From positions 1 to 64,000 of the forward strand of contig JAMPIV010018969.1 of the NCBI GenBank assembly GCA_024509875.1: a stretch of DNA of 64,000 bases, in the 5' to 3' direction. Below the pieces are notes generated by a model, which saw only the letters and a list, made by a program, of their open reading frames with translations, searched no databases and was not told where the DNA came from. The translations under genes were made by a program, and so were the position numbers. This DNA comes from Oreohelix idahoensis. Its lineage: Eukaryota; Mollusca; Gastropoda; Stylommatophora; Oreohelicidae. Of the stretch, positions 38,611-50,243 are shown in pieces (positions within the stretch are counted from its first letter, which is position 1; each line of letters opens with the position of its first letter).

Positions 38611-40192
38611 TTTCTGGTGGACCAGTTACGTGGGCTCTTCTGATACATTTCTGGTGGACAGAGCGAGCAATTAACATTATTGATGACATTAATGTGGTCC
38701 AGAAATTTACATTTCATGGGGCTATTTGCGTGAGAAGGACAAGTACACATTACATTTTTGATCTGTGGGTCTAAGCTACACACTGGACAGCTGTAACACA
38801 CATCGCTAATTCTACACTTGGAAGTTTTGACTACAACAGGACATAAATAGGTCATCAACTGTTGACCCAGATAAACAGTGCTAGCATTTATGTTATAATG
38901 CTGCATGAACAACAACAGGACAAATACTGAAGTTGGCATCGAGGCGTTTGCTACGTGGACCATAGCTGCATAGAAGGCGAGTCCCTATTGTGAACAGTAC
39001 TGCTGGTTGTTACACGTTGCAGTCAACAACAGACTTTTCTATGTCCGAGCATTCAAGTTACATTGTTCGAGGTCAAGTGTTTGTAAACAGTACGTGGAAA
39101 TTGTAAACATTCAATGTGCAAGTCCTAAGTCGAGAAGGTCATAGTAACTTTTGTTCGTGAATACCACTTTATGCTACAGTGGATTTGACATTCAGTGCGC
39201 GCTTGACATTTTGTTTCTGTGTTCGCAAGGAGCAAGAAATTTACTTTAGTTTCAGCTGTGACTGAACTTGTTCTGCAACACATTGAAATACTGATTGCTA
39301 TATATATGTTTATGTTACTTCTACTGTTTTTGTGTATTTTTCTTGTGTTTTCTGCGGGTTTTCGGTTGGTGGGTCTTACAGTAAATATGCCACTTAATCG
39401 AGGGTTACTGTAAGCGTTCTGTAGGGATTGCAATTTTCTTAATTGAAATTTGCTAGCGACTTTTGTTGCTATTTTTTTTTTTTTAGCTGTGACGACATGA
39501 GTTAGTGTTGTTTTCGTTATTTTTCCGTTCTTTGATTTTCGATTAGTTTTGTTTGTATCTGTTCTTCTCTCATTCCTTCCGTTTATTTCTTTACACCTTT
39601 TCGTTTATAACAGTGTTGCCATTTGTCTTGTTTATTTTTCGCGGTCATCATTACACATTTGTGTAACATTTTCTTTACTTTTTGCTGTATTGTTTACTTG
39701 ACTTCTGCGAACGTTTTCGGTCATTGTTCTGTATTTTTGTCTTTGTATTTTTGATTGTACTACATTATTGTCATACACAGTCTACATACATATACTTGGT
39801 CATGTATTATTATTGTTATTGATAAGGTACACTCTTCATATAGAGATTGTTAATAAAATATTATTATATAAGATATTTATACAAGTTCTTTGATAAAAGA
39901 CTTGTTATCCACAAAGATTGAGACAAGGTGAAATACATATTCAAGTTCTTTATATAAAAAAGACTTGTGCCCATAGTGAGTGGGATATAAAGGAATTATT
40001 TTCCACAGGTACTCAAGTGATTTTTTGTTACATTATAAACAAGAGGACCATACAAGGTCTTTGTCTAAGACTAAGAGAGTGAAATAAAGTGAAGTGAGTA
40101 TACAAGTCTAGCATTTCAGACTTGTCTCCCAATGATTGGGATATACAGGTAATTTAGTTAATTTTTTCAGGTTTCTGATCTCATTAGACAGA
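38611..40192 (+). other. Long leader of element C with stem-loop array
   Basis: 1.6 kb between LTR and gag with no convincing reading frame. Hairpins with ACAAG...CTTGT outer stems lie at 39881-39905, 39942-39967 (first base changed) and 40102-40125, with a degenerate one near 40052. Companion stems are CCCA...TGGG at 39970-39984 and CCCAATGATTGGG at 40128-40140. A TTTTCCACAGGTACTCAAG motif (about 39999) and a pyrimidine-rich TTTTTTCAGG before the gag ATG resemble 3' splice sites. The primer-binding site was not assigned. Confidence 0.7.
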
Positions 40193-41819
40193 ATGTCTAC
40201 ATTGGATTTCTTCATCCAGCAAGGGTTAACCCTTGGTAAGTCTGGTAAAGAATTGGAAGAATATTCATCTGCTCTATTCGCCATTGCATTAAAGTCAGAA
40301 GAAAAGAAACAAAAAGAGGAAATTAAATTGAAAGCAGAGGCTGAACAAAGGAGAGCAGAAGCTGAACTAAAGAAGCTAGATGCTGAGAATAGAAGATTAG
40401 AACTTGAAGAGAAAAGGTATCAAAGAGAAGCTGCTGCTGAGGAGAGGAAAGCTCAAGCTGCTGCTGATGAAAGAAAATTCCAGATGGAAATGGAAGACAA
40501 AAAACTTCAAGCTGCTGCAGAGGAGAAAAAAATTCAAGCTCAATCTGCTGCAGAGGAGAGAAAACTTCAAGCTGCTGCAGAGGAGAGAAAACTTCAAGCT
40601 GCTGCTGAGACTGAAATTAGAAAAATGGAACATGAGGAAAGAAAACAGAAGATGGAACTTGATGAAAGACTCGCAACTTTGGAGTTAGAGAAACTGAAAT
40701 TGGCGAGTACGGGTGCTCAGCAAACAACTTCGAGTACGACAAAGGAGTTTGTTGCCTCATTTCAATCCTTTAAAGGATGACGTAGCAGATTATCTAGATA
40801 GATTCCAATTTTTATGCGATACGCATAACATAAAAAAGGAAAAATATGTTGAACAACTGATGGAATTTTTTACAGGTGACACAGTGACTACTCTTATGAC
40901 AATAGACGAACATGACAGGACTAATTATGATGTTGTCAGAGCAGCATTGCTAAAAAAATACCAACTAAAAGAAGAAGACTATCGTCTTCGTTTTAGGACA
41001 ATGTTGCCAGAAAATGGAGTAGATTTCTCTGATTTTGTTACAAAAATACGTCGTACATTTACACGATGGGTTGAGTTGTCTCAGACTGAGAAAACATATG
41101 AAGGTCTAATGGACTTATTATTGCGAGATAAGGTTTTGTCATCTGTTAATGATTCTTTTCTTGCATTCCTTCATGAGCGTAAGCCTAAAAACTTAAAAGA
41201 TTTGGAGGAATACTGTTGTCAGTATGCCACCGCGCATCCCCATGCTACAGTTAGCAATTCTAAAGTGAAAGAAGGGTTGCCAGCTGCTTCGGCAACACCA
41301 TATGGCCCTAATTTCAAAAAAAAATTTCAGGGGGCTCAACAAAACTGGAATAGGGGAAGTAATCAGAATTACACTCAGAAGCGGAGTAATCCAACACATG
41401 ATGGTTCTTCGTCTATGAATTGGAGACAAGATGGTAGTTCTCGTAATTTTAGTGGTAATAATTTGAGACACTTTCGCAAAGGCTATCCAAATAATAACTA
41501 TTCGAACTTTCGAGTTAATCATTCTCGACGTCAAGATTATGACGATGGTGAATTTAGAAACCGGGATTCAAACCGGAATGATGATTACAATAGGCAATAT
41601 GATAACAATTACAGGGGAAATGATAGTCGAAATAATTACAGGGGAAACGATAATCGAGGCAGACCTAGATTTAACAAAAAAAGACCTTTCCAACAGGCAA
41701 ACGCTGCACAACAAGAGTTTGATGGAGCCTGTAATACAGTAAATGATAGTGGTAACTCTAGGGCTATCACTGGTGGGCTTTCGATTTTGGGAGAGCAACT
41801 GAATGCCCCCAATGCTTAA
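40193..41819 (+). pseudogene. gag: Element C gag, one frameshift
   Basis: ATG at 40193 (MSTLDFFIQQGLTLG), chosen by similarity to element F. Residues about 35-185 form an alanine-rich charged coiled coil with AAAEERKLQ-type repeats. The frame ends at 40780. The neighbouring frame continues with the Gag core (NPLKDDVADYLDRFQFL to LEEYCCQYATAHP), then a long N/R/G-rich basic tail (about 41300-41700, NYRGND repeats) that probably binds RNA in place of a zinc knuckle. A single-base indel near 40770 explains the break. Confidence 0.85.
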
Positions 41820-41821
41820 CA

Positions 41822-42268
41822 TTGTTCGACTCATCGACTGTATCTACTCTAAGTTGTGGTCACCCTCTTCCTGCTCTACCTGCTACAGTTGCGCATGATG
41901 GGAGAGGATCTCTCATCTTACATAAAGGTCTAATAAATGATAGGCTAGTCTCAGTACTTTTCGATTCGGGATGTACTACCGTCGGGGTTAGGGAGTCTCT
42001 GATAGATCCTTGCTGTGCCACTGGAAAAACAATCAAATGTGTTACATTTGGTGGTACTATGGAAAGTTATCCTACTGCTATTATTAGGATTGACACTCCC
42101 TTCTTCACAGGAGATGTCCATGCATGTCTTCTTCCTAATCCTATTGCGGATCTTATAATCGGTCGTATTCATGGGGTTAAGGAATGCACCCCGCAACAAA
42201 TTTCTAGTTGGGAGGAAAAAAAACATTCAAACGGTCAATGCAGTGGTGACAAGAGCTCAAGCTCTTAA
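41822..42268 (+). CDS. pol: Element C aspartic protease
   Basis: A separate frame just after the gag stop. LFDSGCTTVGVRESL holds the catalytic Asp (DSG variant of DTG), and PIADLIIGRIHG is the later hydrophobic-Gly motif. Length fits a retropepsin domain. The last residues are in the wrong frame: integrase-linked sequence with VVTRAQ continues from 42171 in the next frame, so a shift lies near 42220. Confidence 0.82.
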   Translation: MFDSSTVSTLSCGHPLPALPATVAHDGRGSLILHKGLINDRLVSVLFDSGCTTVGVRESLIDPCCATGKTIKCVTFGGTMESYPTAIIRIDTPFFTGDVHACLLPNPIADLIIGRIHGVKECTPQQISSWEEKKHSNGQCSGDKSSSS

Positions 42269-43848
42269 TCCCCCAACTTCATCGGATAATAGTAATGAAG
42301 TTGATAGCCAAGACGAGCACTTGGTGATTTCCCATGACTCGTTTGTTAAACGTCAAGAAGAGGATCCTTCTTTGAAGAAATTCTTCCTTCTTGCAAAGAA
42401 AGGGGATCCCAATCAAAATACTAATCACAAATCGTATATTACTATGAAGAATGGTATATTGGTACGGATGGTACAACACTCGGACAAGTCTATGCACTCG
42501 CAAATTCTTGTGCCTAAGTGTATGAGAGCCTTAATTCTTCAGCATGCACACGATTCTCAGTGTGCTGGACACATGGGGTTTTCCAGAACTAAAAACTAGA
42601 GTCCTTGCGTCCTTCTTTTGGCCATTCGTGAATAAAGACATCCGAATTTATTGCCGATCTTGCAAAATTTGTCAAGAGGTCAAGTCTAGAGGTCCGAGAC
42701 ATGCTGCTCCTATTCAGGCTGCAGATATTCCGATTCGGCCGTTTCAGAAAATGGCTATAGACATCATTGGTCCGTTCAAGATTAAGTCAGCCAGAGGACA
42801 TCAATTTATCCTCACTTGCGTGGACATGTGCACACGTTGGCCAGAGGCTATTCCTCTGAAGAGCATATCAACTGTCGATATCGCTGATGCTCTTTGGCTC
42901 ATATTTTCTCGTCTGGGATTCCCCGGAGAAATACTGTCGGACCACGGCACTCAGTTAATTTCGGACGTTATGTCTCAGGTAATGGCTACGCTAGACATTA
43001 AAAGGTCTCTCAGTAGTATTTATCATCCAATGTCCAATGGATTGGTAGAACGTCTTAACAGGACACTAAAGAACTTACTTGGCAAGATAACGGAGGATCA
43101 TCCTGAAGATTGGGACAGGGTTTTACCTGCAGTCCTCTTTGCCTATAGAGAAGTTCCCAACGAGCATACAGGGTTTTCTCCTTTCGAACTTGTCTTTGGT
43201 GCGCAACCGCGCGGTCCGATGTCCTTGTTACACGATTTGATAACTTCTGATAATATTGACGATGATACACAATCGTCATATGAATATGTAATTTCTCTTA
43301 GAGAAAAGATTATCGAATCGTGCAGGTTAGCAACTTCATCTTCCGAATTTGCGAACGAAAAAGCTAGGCGATTTGCTAACAAGAAAAGACGCCTACGTCA
43401 ACTTTGTCCTGGAGACAAAGCATATGTCTTACTTCCCTCAAGAGAGAATAGACTTCTCATTTCATGGAAAGGTCCATACACTATAGTCTCCAAAATTTCC
43501 GATGTCGACTATATTGTCGATGTGGATGGAAGGCATAAAACGTTCCATATAAATATGCTAACAGAGTTTATTGAACGTCCAGACTATTTGCAGCCTATTT
43601 TCCAGGCGATGGACGACTCTCCAGTCCAACATGGTCACATCTCATCCCTGTCCGTTATACAGGATGAGGAAACTATTTTTTCTGACGTTAACTTACCTCT
43701 TCCTGCGATTCCACTGAATTCAACGGAATCTGGAGGGACGTTACAATCTCTTCGAACTTGTCTTTTGAGGAGCAACGTCAAGTATCCTCTACGCTACAAT
43801 CATATCAGGATGTCCTTACCGACATTACTGGACACACAGATGTCATAG
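42171..43848 (+). pseudogene. pol: Element C integrase, one frameshift in the zinc-binding domain
   Basis: The linker VVTRAQ and the His half of the zinc domain (HAHDSQCAGHMGF) lie in frame to 42599. The Cys half (YCRSCKICQ) and the rest are in the frame open from 42544, so one base is gained or lost near 42590. The catalytic core is complete: Asp 42760 (AIDIIGP), Asp 42940 (SDHGTQ), Glu 43048 (LVERLN), with D-35-E spacing. The C-terminal domain has GDKAYVLLPS, WKGPYTIVSK and FHINMLTEFIE. It is followed by RT, overlapping it in another frame. It would insert element cDNA into chromosomes. Confidence 0.88.
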
Positions 43849-45143
43849 AACATGACATCATACTTACTGATCGTAATCCGATCAGAGTAAGACCATACCC
43901 AATACCTATTCATTTTCAAGCACAAGTCGAGAAAGAATTGGATGAAATGATTCAACTGCAAATAATTGAACCATCCACTTCAGCTTATTCTTCGTCGATA
44001 GTTATTGTTCGAAAGAAAGACAATAACATACGTCTTTGCGTTGACTATCGCAAATTAAATCAAGTTACGAAGTTCGATGCTGAACCTATGCCATTATTAG
44101 ATGATCTACTTATTAGACTTTCTAAAGCTAAATTCTTTACTAAACTAGACTTGTCGAAAGGTTATTGGCAAGTCCCACTGACGGAACACGCCAAACCTCT
44201 CACTGCTTTTTCGACACCTAGGGGTCTGTTTCAATGGAATTTTATGCCTTTCGGGCTTATGAACGCCCCAGCGACTTTCGTGCGCATGATGCGACGAATT
44301 CTATCAGATCGTGCAGATGTCATCGCATATTTAGACGACATCTGTCTTTTCAGCGATACTTGGGAAGAACACTATTTGGGTCTAAAGGAATTGCTATCTA
44401 CTCTACGTGAGCATAGTTTGACTGCAAAACCCTCTAAAGCTTTTGTTGGGTTTAGTGAAATTTCCTTCCTAGGTCATCGAGTTGGTCATGGTCTGTTGAA
44501 GACAGAGGACCAAAACATTTCGAAGATATTAAATATCTCGGTTCCGAAGACAAAAAAGCAAGTGCGTAGTCTCTTGGGATTGATACAATTCTATGGAAGA
44601 TTCATTGAGAATCTGTCCTCCATTATGGCACCACTTTCATCGTTATTGAAAAAAGGTTCTCCTAATATGGTGCGTTGGTCCCAGGAATGCCAATCTTCAT
44701 TGGATCAGGTTAAGAATTTGTTCTCATCTCATCCTATCTTAAGACTACCAACGATTGATAAGACTTTTGTTCTTCGTAGTGATGCCTCTTCCACTGGGAT
44801 TGGAGCGGCACTAATGCAGGAATATTCAGGAACTCTGCATCCTGTAGTGTATATTTCTAGGAAGCTAAATGCGGCAGAAAGGAATTACTCGGTTTTAGAC
44901 CGTGAATTGTTGGCTATGGTTAGGTCCATTCTTAAGCTACAAAGGTTCCTTCTGGGCGCGCATTTCTTTATGGAAACCGACCAAAAAGCTCTTACGGCTA
45001 TGCAAAGTAAGGATTTGAAGAGCTCGAGATCTACTCGTTATGCTATTGCTCTTCAGCCTTTCCATTTCACGGTGCGAGCTATCCGTGGTTCGGATAATGT
45101 GATGGCGGACATATTGTCCAGATGCCCACATGATTCCAGTTAA
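43758..45143 (+). CDS. pol: Element C reverse transcriptase and RNase H
   Basis: 461 residues, open. RT motifs in order: IRLCVDYRKLN, FFTKLDLSKGYWQVP, FMPFGLMNAPATF, the catalytic AYLDDICLF (44325-44351) and FLGHRVGHG. RNase H follows with LRSDASSTGIGAALMQ, DRELLAMVRSILKLQRF and METDQKALTA, ending in SRCPHDSS. It overlaps the end of the integrase frame by about 90 bp in a different frame. RT sequence is Ty3/gypsy type while order is integrase first. Confidence 0.93.
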   Translation: MSFEEQRQVSSTLQSYQDVLTDITGHTDVIEHDIILTDRNPIRVRPYPIPIHFQAQVEKELDEMIQLQIIEPSTSAYSSSIVIVRKKDNNIRLCVDYRKLNQVTKFDAEPMPLLDDLLIRLSKAKFFTKLDLSKGYWQVPLTEHAKPLTAFSTPRGLFQWNFMPFGLMNAPATFVRMMRRILSDRADVIAYLDDICLFSDTWEEHYLGLKELLSTLREHSLTAKPSKAFVGFSEISFLGHRVGHGLLKTEDQNISKILNISVPKTKKQVRSLLGLIQFYGRFIENLSSIMAPLSSLLKKGSPNMVRWSQECQSSLDQVKNLFSSHPILRLPTIDKTFVLRSDASSTGIGAALMQEYSGTLHPVVYISRKLNAAERNYSVLDRELLAMVRSILKLQRFLLGAHFFMETDQKALTAMQSKDLKSSRSTRYAIALQPFHFTVRAIRGSDNVMADILSRCPHDSS

Positions 45144-45592
45144 ATCTTGTGTCCTAGTTTTTCCTGATACACTTTCGGACTTAGGTCTGTCCTTAATATC
45201 CTAATACGTTGTAATACAAATGTATTTGGATGATGTTTAGATAATTTAACAAATTCCATATTGTCCATCCTTCAGTGATATGTTGCTAATATAGCATTGT
45301 AATTCATGACATTTGTATATTGCTATAATTATAGTATTTAGTAATGTTTGATATATGATTGGTATTGCCAGCAACTTAGGTTTCTTTAATGGTACCCCCT
45401 TAGTTTGTTTGGCTTAAAGGAAATATTTTCTCCTATGTTGGGAGATGATTTGTATCCTCTTCAGACGCTTTGTTTATGCGTCTATTGTGCCTGATATTAG
45501 GTTCATTTTTTCATGAGCACATAAGTGATACTTGTGCAATCTTGCTCATGGACATATTAAAAAAAAAATTTCATTTTTTTTAACAGGGGGGT
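45144..45592 (+). other. 3' untranslated part and polypurine tract of element C
   Basis: AT-rich, no coding signal. It ends in A- and T-runs and ACAGGGGGGT (45583-45592), directly before the LTR start. Confidence 0.7.
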
Positions 45593-46760
45593 TGTAGTAA
45601 TATGTTGCTGTCATTTTTGACGGAGTCATCTGTCAAGTTATTTGCTTATGTTTTTATCATAAGAATAATTGTGTCTTTACCTGCGATGTCAGGTTGATTA
45701 GGGGTTGTCTTCCCTTGTTTATTCATTCATTGTGTTTGACCTTTAGGGTCAAAGGTAGACAGTTCTGGCGTATGCCCATAGGCAGGGTTTTTTAAGCGGG
45801 AGTTGAGTTAGACTTCCGGCAAGCCGAGAGGTGTCCTGGTTTCTGTAGGGACGAGAGTCCATTGTGTTTTTCGGGGAGAATCTTCGAAGTGACTGCGATG
45901 GCAGTTTTCCCCAGTGAATCTCTGTGCGTTGGAATGACAGCAGAGTTCCTTGTTAGGTTCTGTGGACTCGGTTACAGGTAATACCGACTTTTTCCATTAT
46001 TACGCTTTCGGTGGCAGAACATGTTAGAAGATTACCTAGTCTGTGAACTGCAACTCACCGGTCCTCCATTACAGAACATATATGTTGTGCTCAAGGTAGC
46101 CATCCAAGACTATTAGTCTTCATACCATCCAGAAATCCAGTGACGAAGATATATTGTGGGAGCCGCAGATTGGCGGCATATTTATGTCCACATAAGCATT
46201 ACTGCAGGGTTGATGGTAACCTGCTTATCAGCAGTACACAGCCGACGTCAGAACGAGGCCTGTGTTTTCGGCTATTATACTACAGCCTGATAATGTGCAA
46301 TTGGCGGGGAATGCCAAGTTGTACCTATGTGTCAAGGTGATTAAGGTATCTGACGCGTTTAGTCAGAGAGATCAGGCGGCATTTTTGAACTGTCATTGAA
46401 TAACATTATTATTGACCATGCACGAATATTGGAATGTTTACCAGCCCTTTTGAACGCCTGATGTATTATTATTATCGATTTCCAGTCAGCATGACCTTGT
46501 TTGCAATGACTGTTCCTGTTGATGCTACTATGTGTGTTATCGTCAATAAATGTTTTGAAACGTGCCTGCAGTGTTCAAGCATCCTTGACTACTGCATGTG
46601 AGTGTATGGGTTGCAGGGTCTACATATATACGAGCCTAAACACATTCGCGCCTTCATTCGCACCCACACTCAGTTCATCATACGCTCGCACTGCACACCT
46701 AACAACGTGTATACTGTCTTGGGCCAGTGATCACCTCAACAAGAGAAAAAGACAGTTACA
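45593..46760 (+). repeat. 3' LTR of element C
   Basis: 1168 bp, from TGTAGTAATATGTTGC to AGACAGTTACA. AATAAA is at 46545-46550. LINE sequence resumes at 46761. Confidence 0.9.
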
Positions 46761-47644
46761 GCAGTCCAAGAGGAATAAGATGGACTATATTTTCTACATT
46801 GGAAGATCTGGAATATGCAGATGACATTGCACTTCTAGCACATTCACATCAACACATCCAAGAAAAAACGGATAGACTTAATAAGTTTAGCCAGCAGGTG
46901 GGCTTGAACATCAATTTAAAGAAGTCAGAGGTCAGGACGCTCAATGTGAGCAACCCTGAGCCCATATCAGTAAGGAATCAGCAACTGGTACAGATAGACA
47001 CCTTCACATACCTAGGATGCATAGTAACACCAGACGGCGGGGCAGGCAAAGACATCAACATCAGAATGAATAAGGCAAGAACAGCCTTTTTAGCCTAAAC
47101 AACATCTGGAAGTCCTCTCAATACAGCACAAGCACAAAATTAAGATTATATCAGAGCTGTGTGCTTTCTGTGCTTCTCTATGGTGCGGAATGCCGGTGAG
47201 TTACAGAGAAGGAAATGTCGAAATTGTCCTCTTTTCACACAACATGCCTAAGAAAAATTCACCGAATATTTTGGCCGAATACCATCACCAACCAAGATCT
47301 GCTTACTCGGAGCAAGCAAGAGGACATGCACACCATCACAGCTGGCAGACGCTGGAGCTGGGTTGGCCATGTCCTCAGAAGAGACCCCGATGCCATCACA
47401 AGAACAGCTATGCTTTGGACCCCTGAAGGAAAACGAAAGAGAGGCCGACCAAAAACAACCTGGCGGAGGACTGTGGAGACTGAGATGCAAAGAATGAACC
47501 AGAGTTGGGGCACTGTACGAATGATGGCCGCCGACCGAGCAAAGTGGAATCAATTTGTTGTTGCCCTACAAGACGCCACTAGGCGTGATGGCCACTGACT
47601 GCTTTGACGGTCGGCGGCTAAGGATCAAAAAAGAAGAAGAAGAA
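46761..47644 (+). pseudogene. LINE RT fragment, right half and 3' end
   Basis: Resumes with RGIRWTIF, LEDLEYADDIALLAHS (catalytic ADD box), GLNINLKKSEV and FTYLGCIV. After stops and shifts, a basic C-terminal tail (47215-47598) has RRWSWVGHVLRRDP and WTPEGKRKRGRPKTTWRRTV. A short AAGAAG tail ends it. The RT fingers and most of the palm, which belong between the two halves, are missing on both sides of element C. Confidence 0.87.
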
Positions 47645-48069
47645 CGAACTAGAGAAATAATACCAGTGGAAGACGGGGTGAACGAACTAGAGAAATACCA
47701 GTGGAAGAAGCGGTGAACGAACTAGAGAAATACCAGTGGAAGAAGCGGTGAACGAACTAGAGAAATACCAGTGGAAGAAGGGGTGAATGATCTAGAGAAA
47801 TAATACCAGTGGAAGAATGGGTGAACGAACTAGAGAAATACCAGTGGAAGAAGGGGTGAACGAACTAGAGAAATACCAGTGGAAGAAGCGGTGAACGAAC
47901 TAGAGAAATACCAGTGGAAGAAGCGTGAACGAACTAGAGAAATACCAGTGGAGGAAGGGGTGAATGAAATAGAGAAATAATACCAGTGGAAGAATGGGTG
48001 AACGAACTAGAGAAATACCAGTGGAAGAAGGGGTGAACGAATTAGAGAAATACCAGTGGAAGAAGGGGT
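47644..48069. repeat. 35-bp minisatellite
   Basis: About 12 copies of a 35-bp unit containing GAACGAACTAGAGAAATACC and GTGGAAGAAG. Copies 1, 5 and 10 carry an extra AAT (AAATAATACC). It begins directly at the LINE tail. Confidence 0.93.
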
Positions 48070-48621
48070 GGGTAAAAGTCGTCGGCGTTTATTAGAATAC
48101 TCGTTATGGTAACTTGCTGATAACAGTACAAGGCAGTCCTTGGTCTGGAACTCTCGTGGTTAGAGCAATAACGGGAGACCTACAAAAAGGGAGACTGGAA
48201 CTGGAAACAGACATGAACGGAAAAAAGAGGATATGGTAAGACGTCTAGGGTAAAGACTTAAAGTGCATTTATTAACGGCGTGTGCTGCATAGGGCACTGG
48301 AAGGTAATGATGGTGGTAATGATGATGATGATTGTTACTATGCATTTTGCGCAGCTAATAGGAAATCTTATTTTAAAGTATCTGTCGCGCAGAAAGGCAT
48401 CGGTATGCCCGTGATCATGTTGTTATGTGATGACGTGCAAGTGTTTTGAATAGAGATGTGGATCATTACCGTCAAATGTGTGTCAGAAAAGGATGCGTTT
48501 AAATTGTTAGTCAAGTGATCTTTTATATACAGCTAGTTCGCGTTTGTGGGTTAGGGTTCTATTGCTATATGAAGTATGGACTCGCCTTAAATTAGAATGA
48601 GATAATATATTATACTGGAAA
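48070..48621. other. No recognisable feature
   Basis: I see no gene, RNA or repeat family here beyond a short GAT/GGT-rich patch near 48308-48335. Confidence 0.6.
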
Positions 48622-50243
48622 TATACTACTCGTCAAAAGTCAAGGGCCACTTAGAAAAACCTTGGTTGAAACCATAAAACAAATCTGATATAAACGTAAT
48701 TGGTATCAGTCAAAACGGCATTTATTGAATACCAAATTGACATGTCACGTAAAGAAACGGAACCACACATTCAAACGCAATGAAGCTGTGAAGTATGTCA
48801 CCCACCTTTTCAAAAGTCACACAATAGATATTGGACAAACAGACATTTCAAAATCGGGTATGACCACCGTTTGCAGCAAGGCATTCAAGACAGCGTAGAT
48901 GCATCGAGTCTACATGGGTCCTGAGAGCATTCTGAGGAACAGCTTGCCATTCCTGAAGCAGAAATGCAGTCATCTGTGCAACATCCATTGACAGGGGGTG
49001 ATTTGTTGACAATCTTCGACCAAGGACATCCCAGAGGTGCTCAATCGGAGAAAGGTCAGGTGAATGAGCTGGCCACGCCATCCTGATGATCTCATGTTGC
49101 TGAATAAACTCATTCACCACACGAGCTTGATGGGGTCGAGCGTTATCATCTAGGAGGATGGCATTACCACCTATGGCCTCTAGAGCAGGCTGAACAATTG
49201 GTCTCAAGATTTCGTTCTAGTATCTTGGGCCGGTCAAGTTGCCTTGGATGATGTAGAGTGGGGTCCTGCCGTGTCTGTAGAAGCCTCCCCAGGCCATGAC
49301 AGAACCCCTACCATAACGATCCACCTCTCGAATTGTGTCATCAGTAAATCGCTCTCCTGGTCGTCTCCAAACTCGAATCCTGCCATCATTGAATAACACA
49401 GTGAAGCGAGATTCATCAGTGAAGAGAACTTGACTTCATTGTTGCCTTGTCCATCGGATGTGCTCGCGACACCAAGCAACACGGGCTCTGCGATGAGCAG
49501 GAGTAAGAGGGATTCTGACTGCAGGGCGTCGAGTAGCCAGTCCAAATTCATGTAAACGTCTGCGAATAGTGCTTTGACTGACATTAACGTTTACAGTTTG
49601 TCTCAGCTGACATCTTAGAGTGGAACAAGTCACTGTTCGATGGCGCAGGGCTGACAACAAGAGGTACCGGTCATCATGTCTATTGGTGCATCTAGGGCGA
49701 CCTGGCCGGTGGCGATCCTCCACACTTCCTGTGGCCTGAAATCTCTCCAAAATTCTTTGGATAGTAGAGTGTGACACTGCAAGCCGTCTAGCAACCTCAC
49801 GGACAGATAAACCACTTTCAACCCACGCTATAGCCCTCATTCTTTGTAAGGTGTCAAGACTTCTTCTCGGTGGCATGGTTTTTGCAAGTGATGAAACTAT
49901 CCTAAGTCTGCTGATTGTAAAACAAATTAAGAGTGAACTCTGTTCACGAAAAGTCGCCATTACACGTGGAATGTCAATCAGCACGATTACTTCACCTGTT
50001 TGGTTCTACGGAAGTTTGAAAAAACAGATTAAAAATGTGAATTTATGGTCAGCAAACCAAATTGCACGTGATCACCATGGTTGTCAATGAGTTGTTTTTA
50101 TGCTTAACGTGCATAGAGGACTGTCAGAGGAAGATATTGCATCCATTTTTAATAAAAACTTCCTTCATTTAATCATTCTATGCGCTTATATAAAAGTGTA
50201 TTGAAAATAATAGGGTGGCCCTTGACTTTTGACGAGTAGTATA
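48622..50243 (-). mobile_element. Tc1-like DNA transposon, complete with terminal inverted repeats
   Basis: Perfect 29-bp inverted ends at 48622-48650 and 50215-50243, including the TA target dinucleotide; the right end reads GTGGCCCTTGACTTTTGACG inward to outward. Length is about 1.6 kb with one transposase gene on the minus strand. Perfect ends and only two stops show a recent insertion. Confidence 0.95.
48848..49876 (-). pseudogene. Tc1-like DD34E transposase with two in-frame stops
   Basis: Start at ATG 49876 (MPPRRSLDTLQRMRAIAW), preferred over the upstream Met at 49984 by fit to the family length (about 340 residues). Paired HTH motifs (LSVREVARRLAVSHSTIQRI, then VSQSTIRRRLHEFGL) with a GRPR hook between them bind the inverted repeats. 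Catalytic residues: LFTDES, LLDDNARPH and SPIEHLWD, with 34 residues between the second Asp and Glu. Stops: TGA after RWTRQQ (about 49436), probably a former Trp, and TAG after LTGPRY (about 49217). It cannot make full-length enzyme but its ends could be moved in trans. Confidence 0.93.

Larger units (their letters stand above)
37759..46760 (+). mobile_element. Element C: near-complete Ty3/gypsy element with Gmr1-like gene order
   Basis: About 9.0 kb. A truncated 5' LTR (37759-38610), leader, gag, protease, integrase, RT, RNase H, purine tract and full 3' LTR (45593-46760). The LTRs align without gaps over 852 bp with about five differences, so the copy is young. Integrase lies before RT. Four frame breaks separate gag, protease, integrase halves and RT; some may be natural. 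The first 316 bp of the 5' LTR are gone. Confidence 0.92.
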
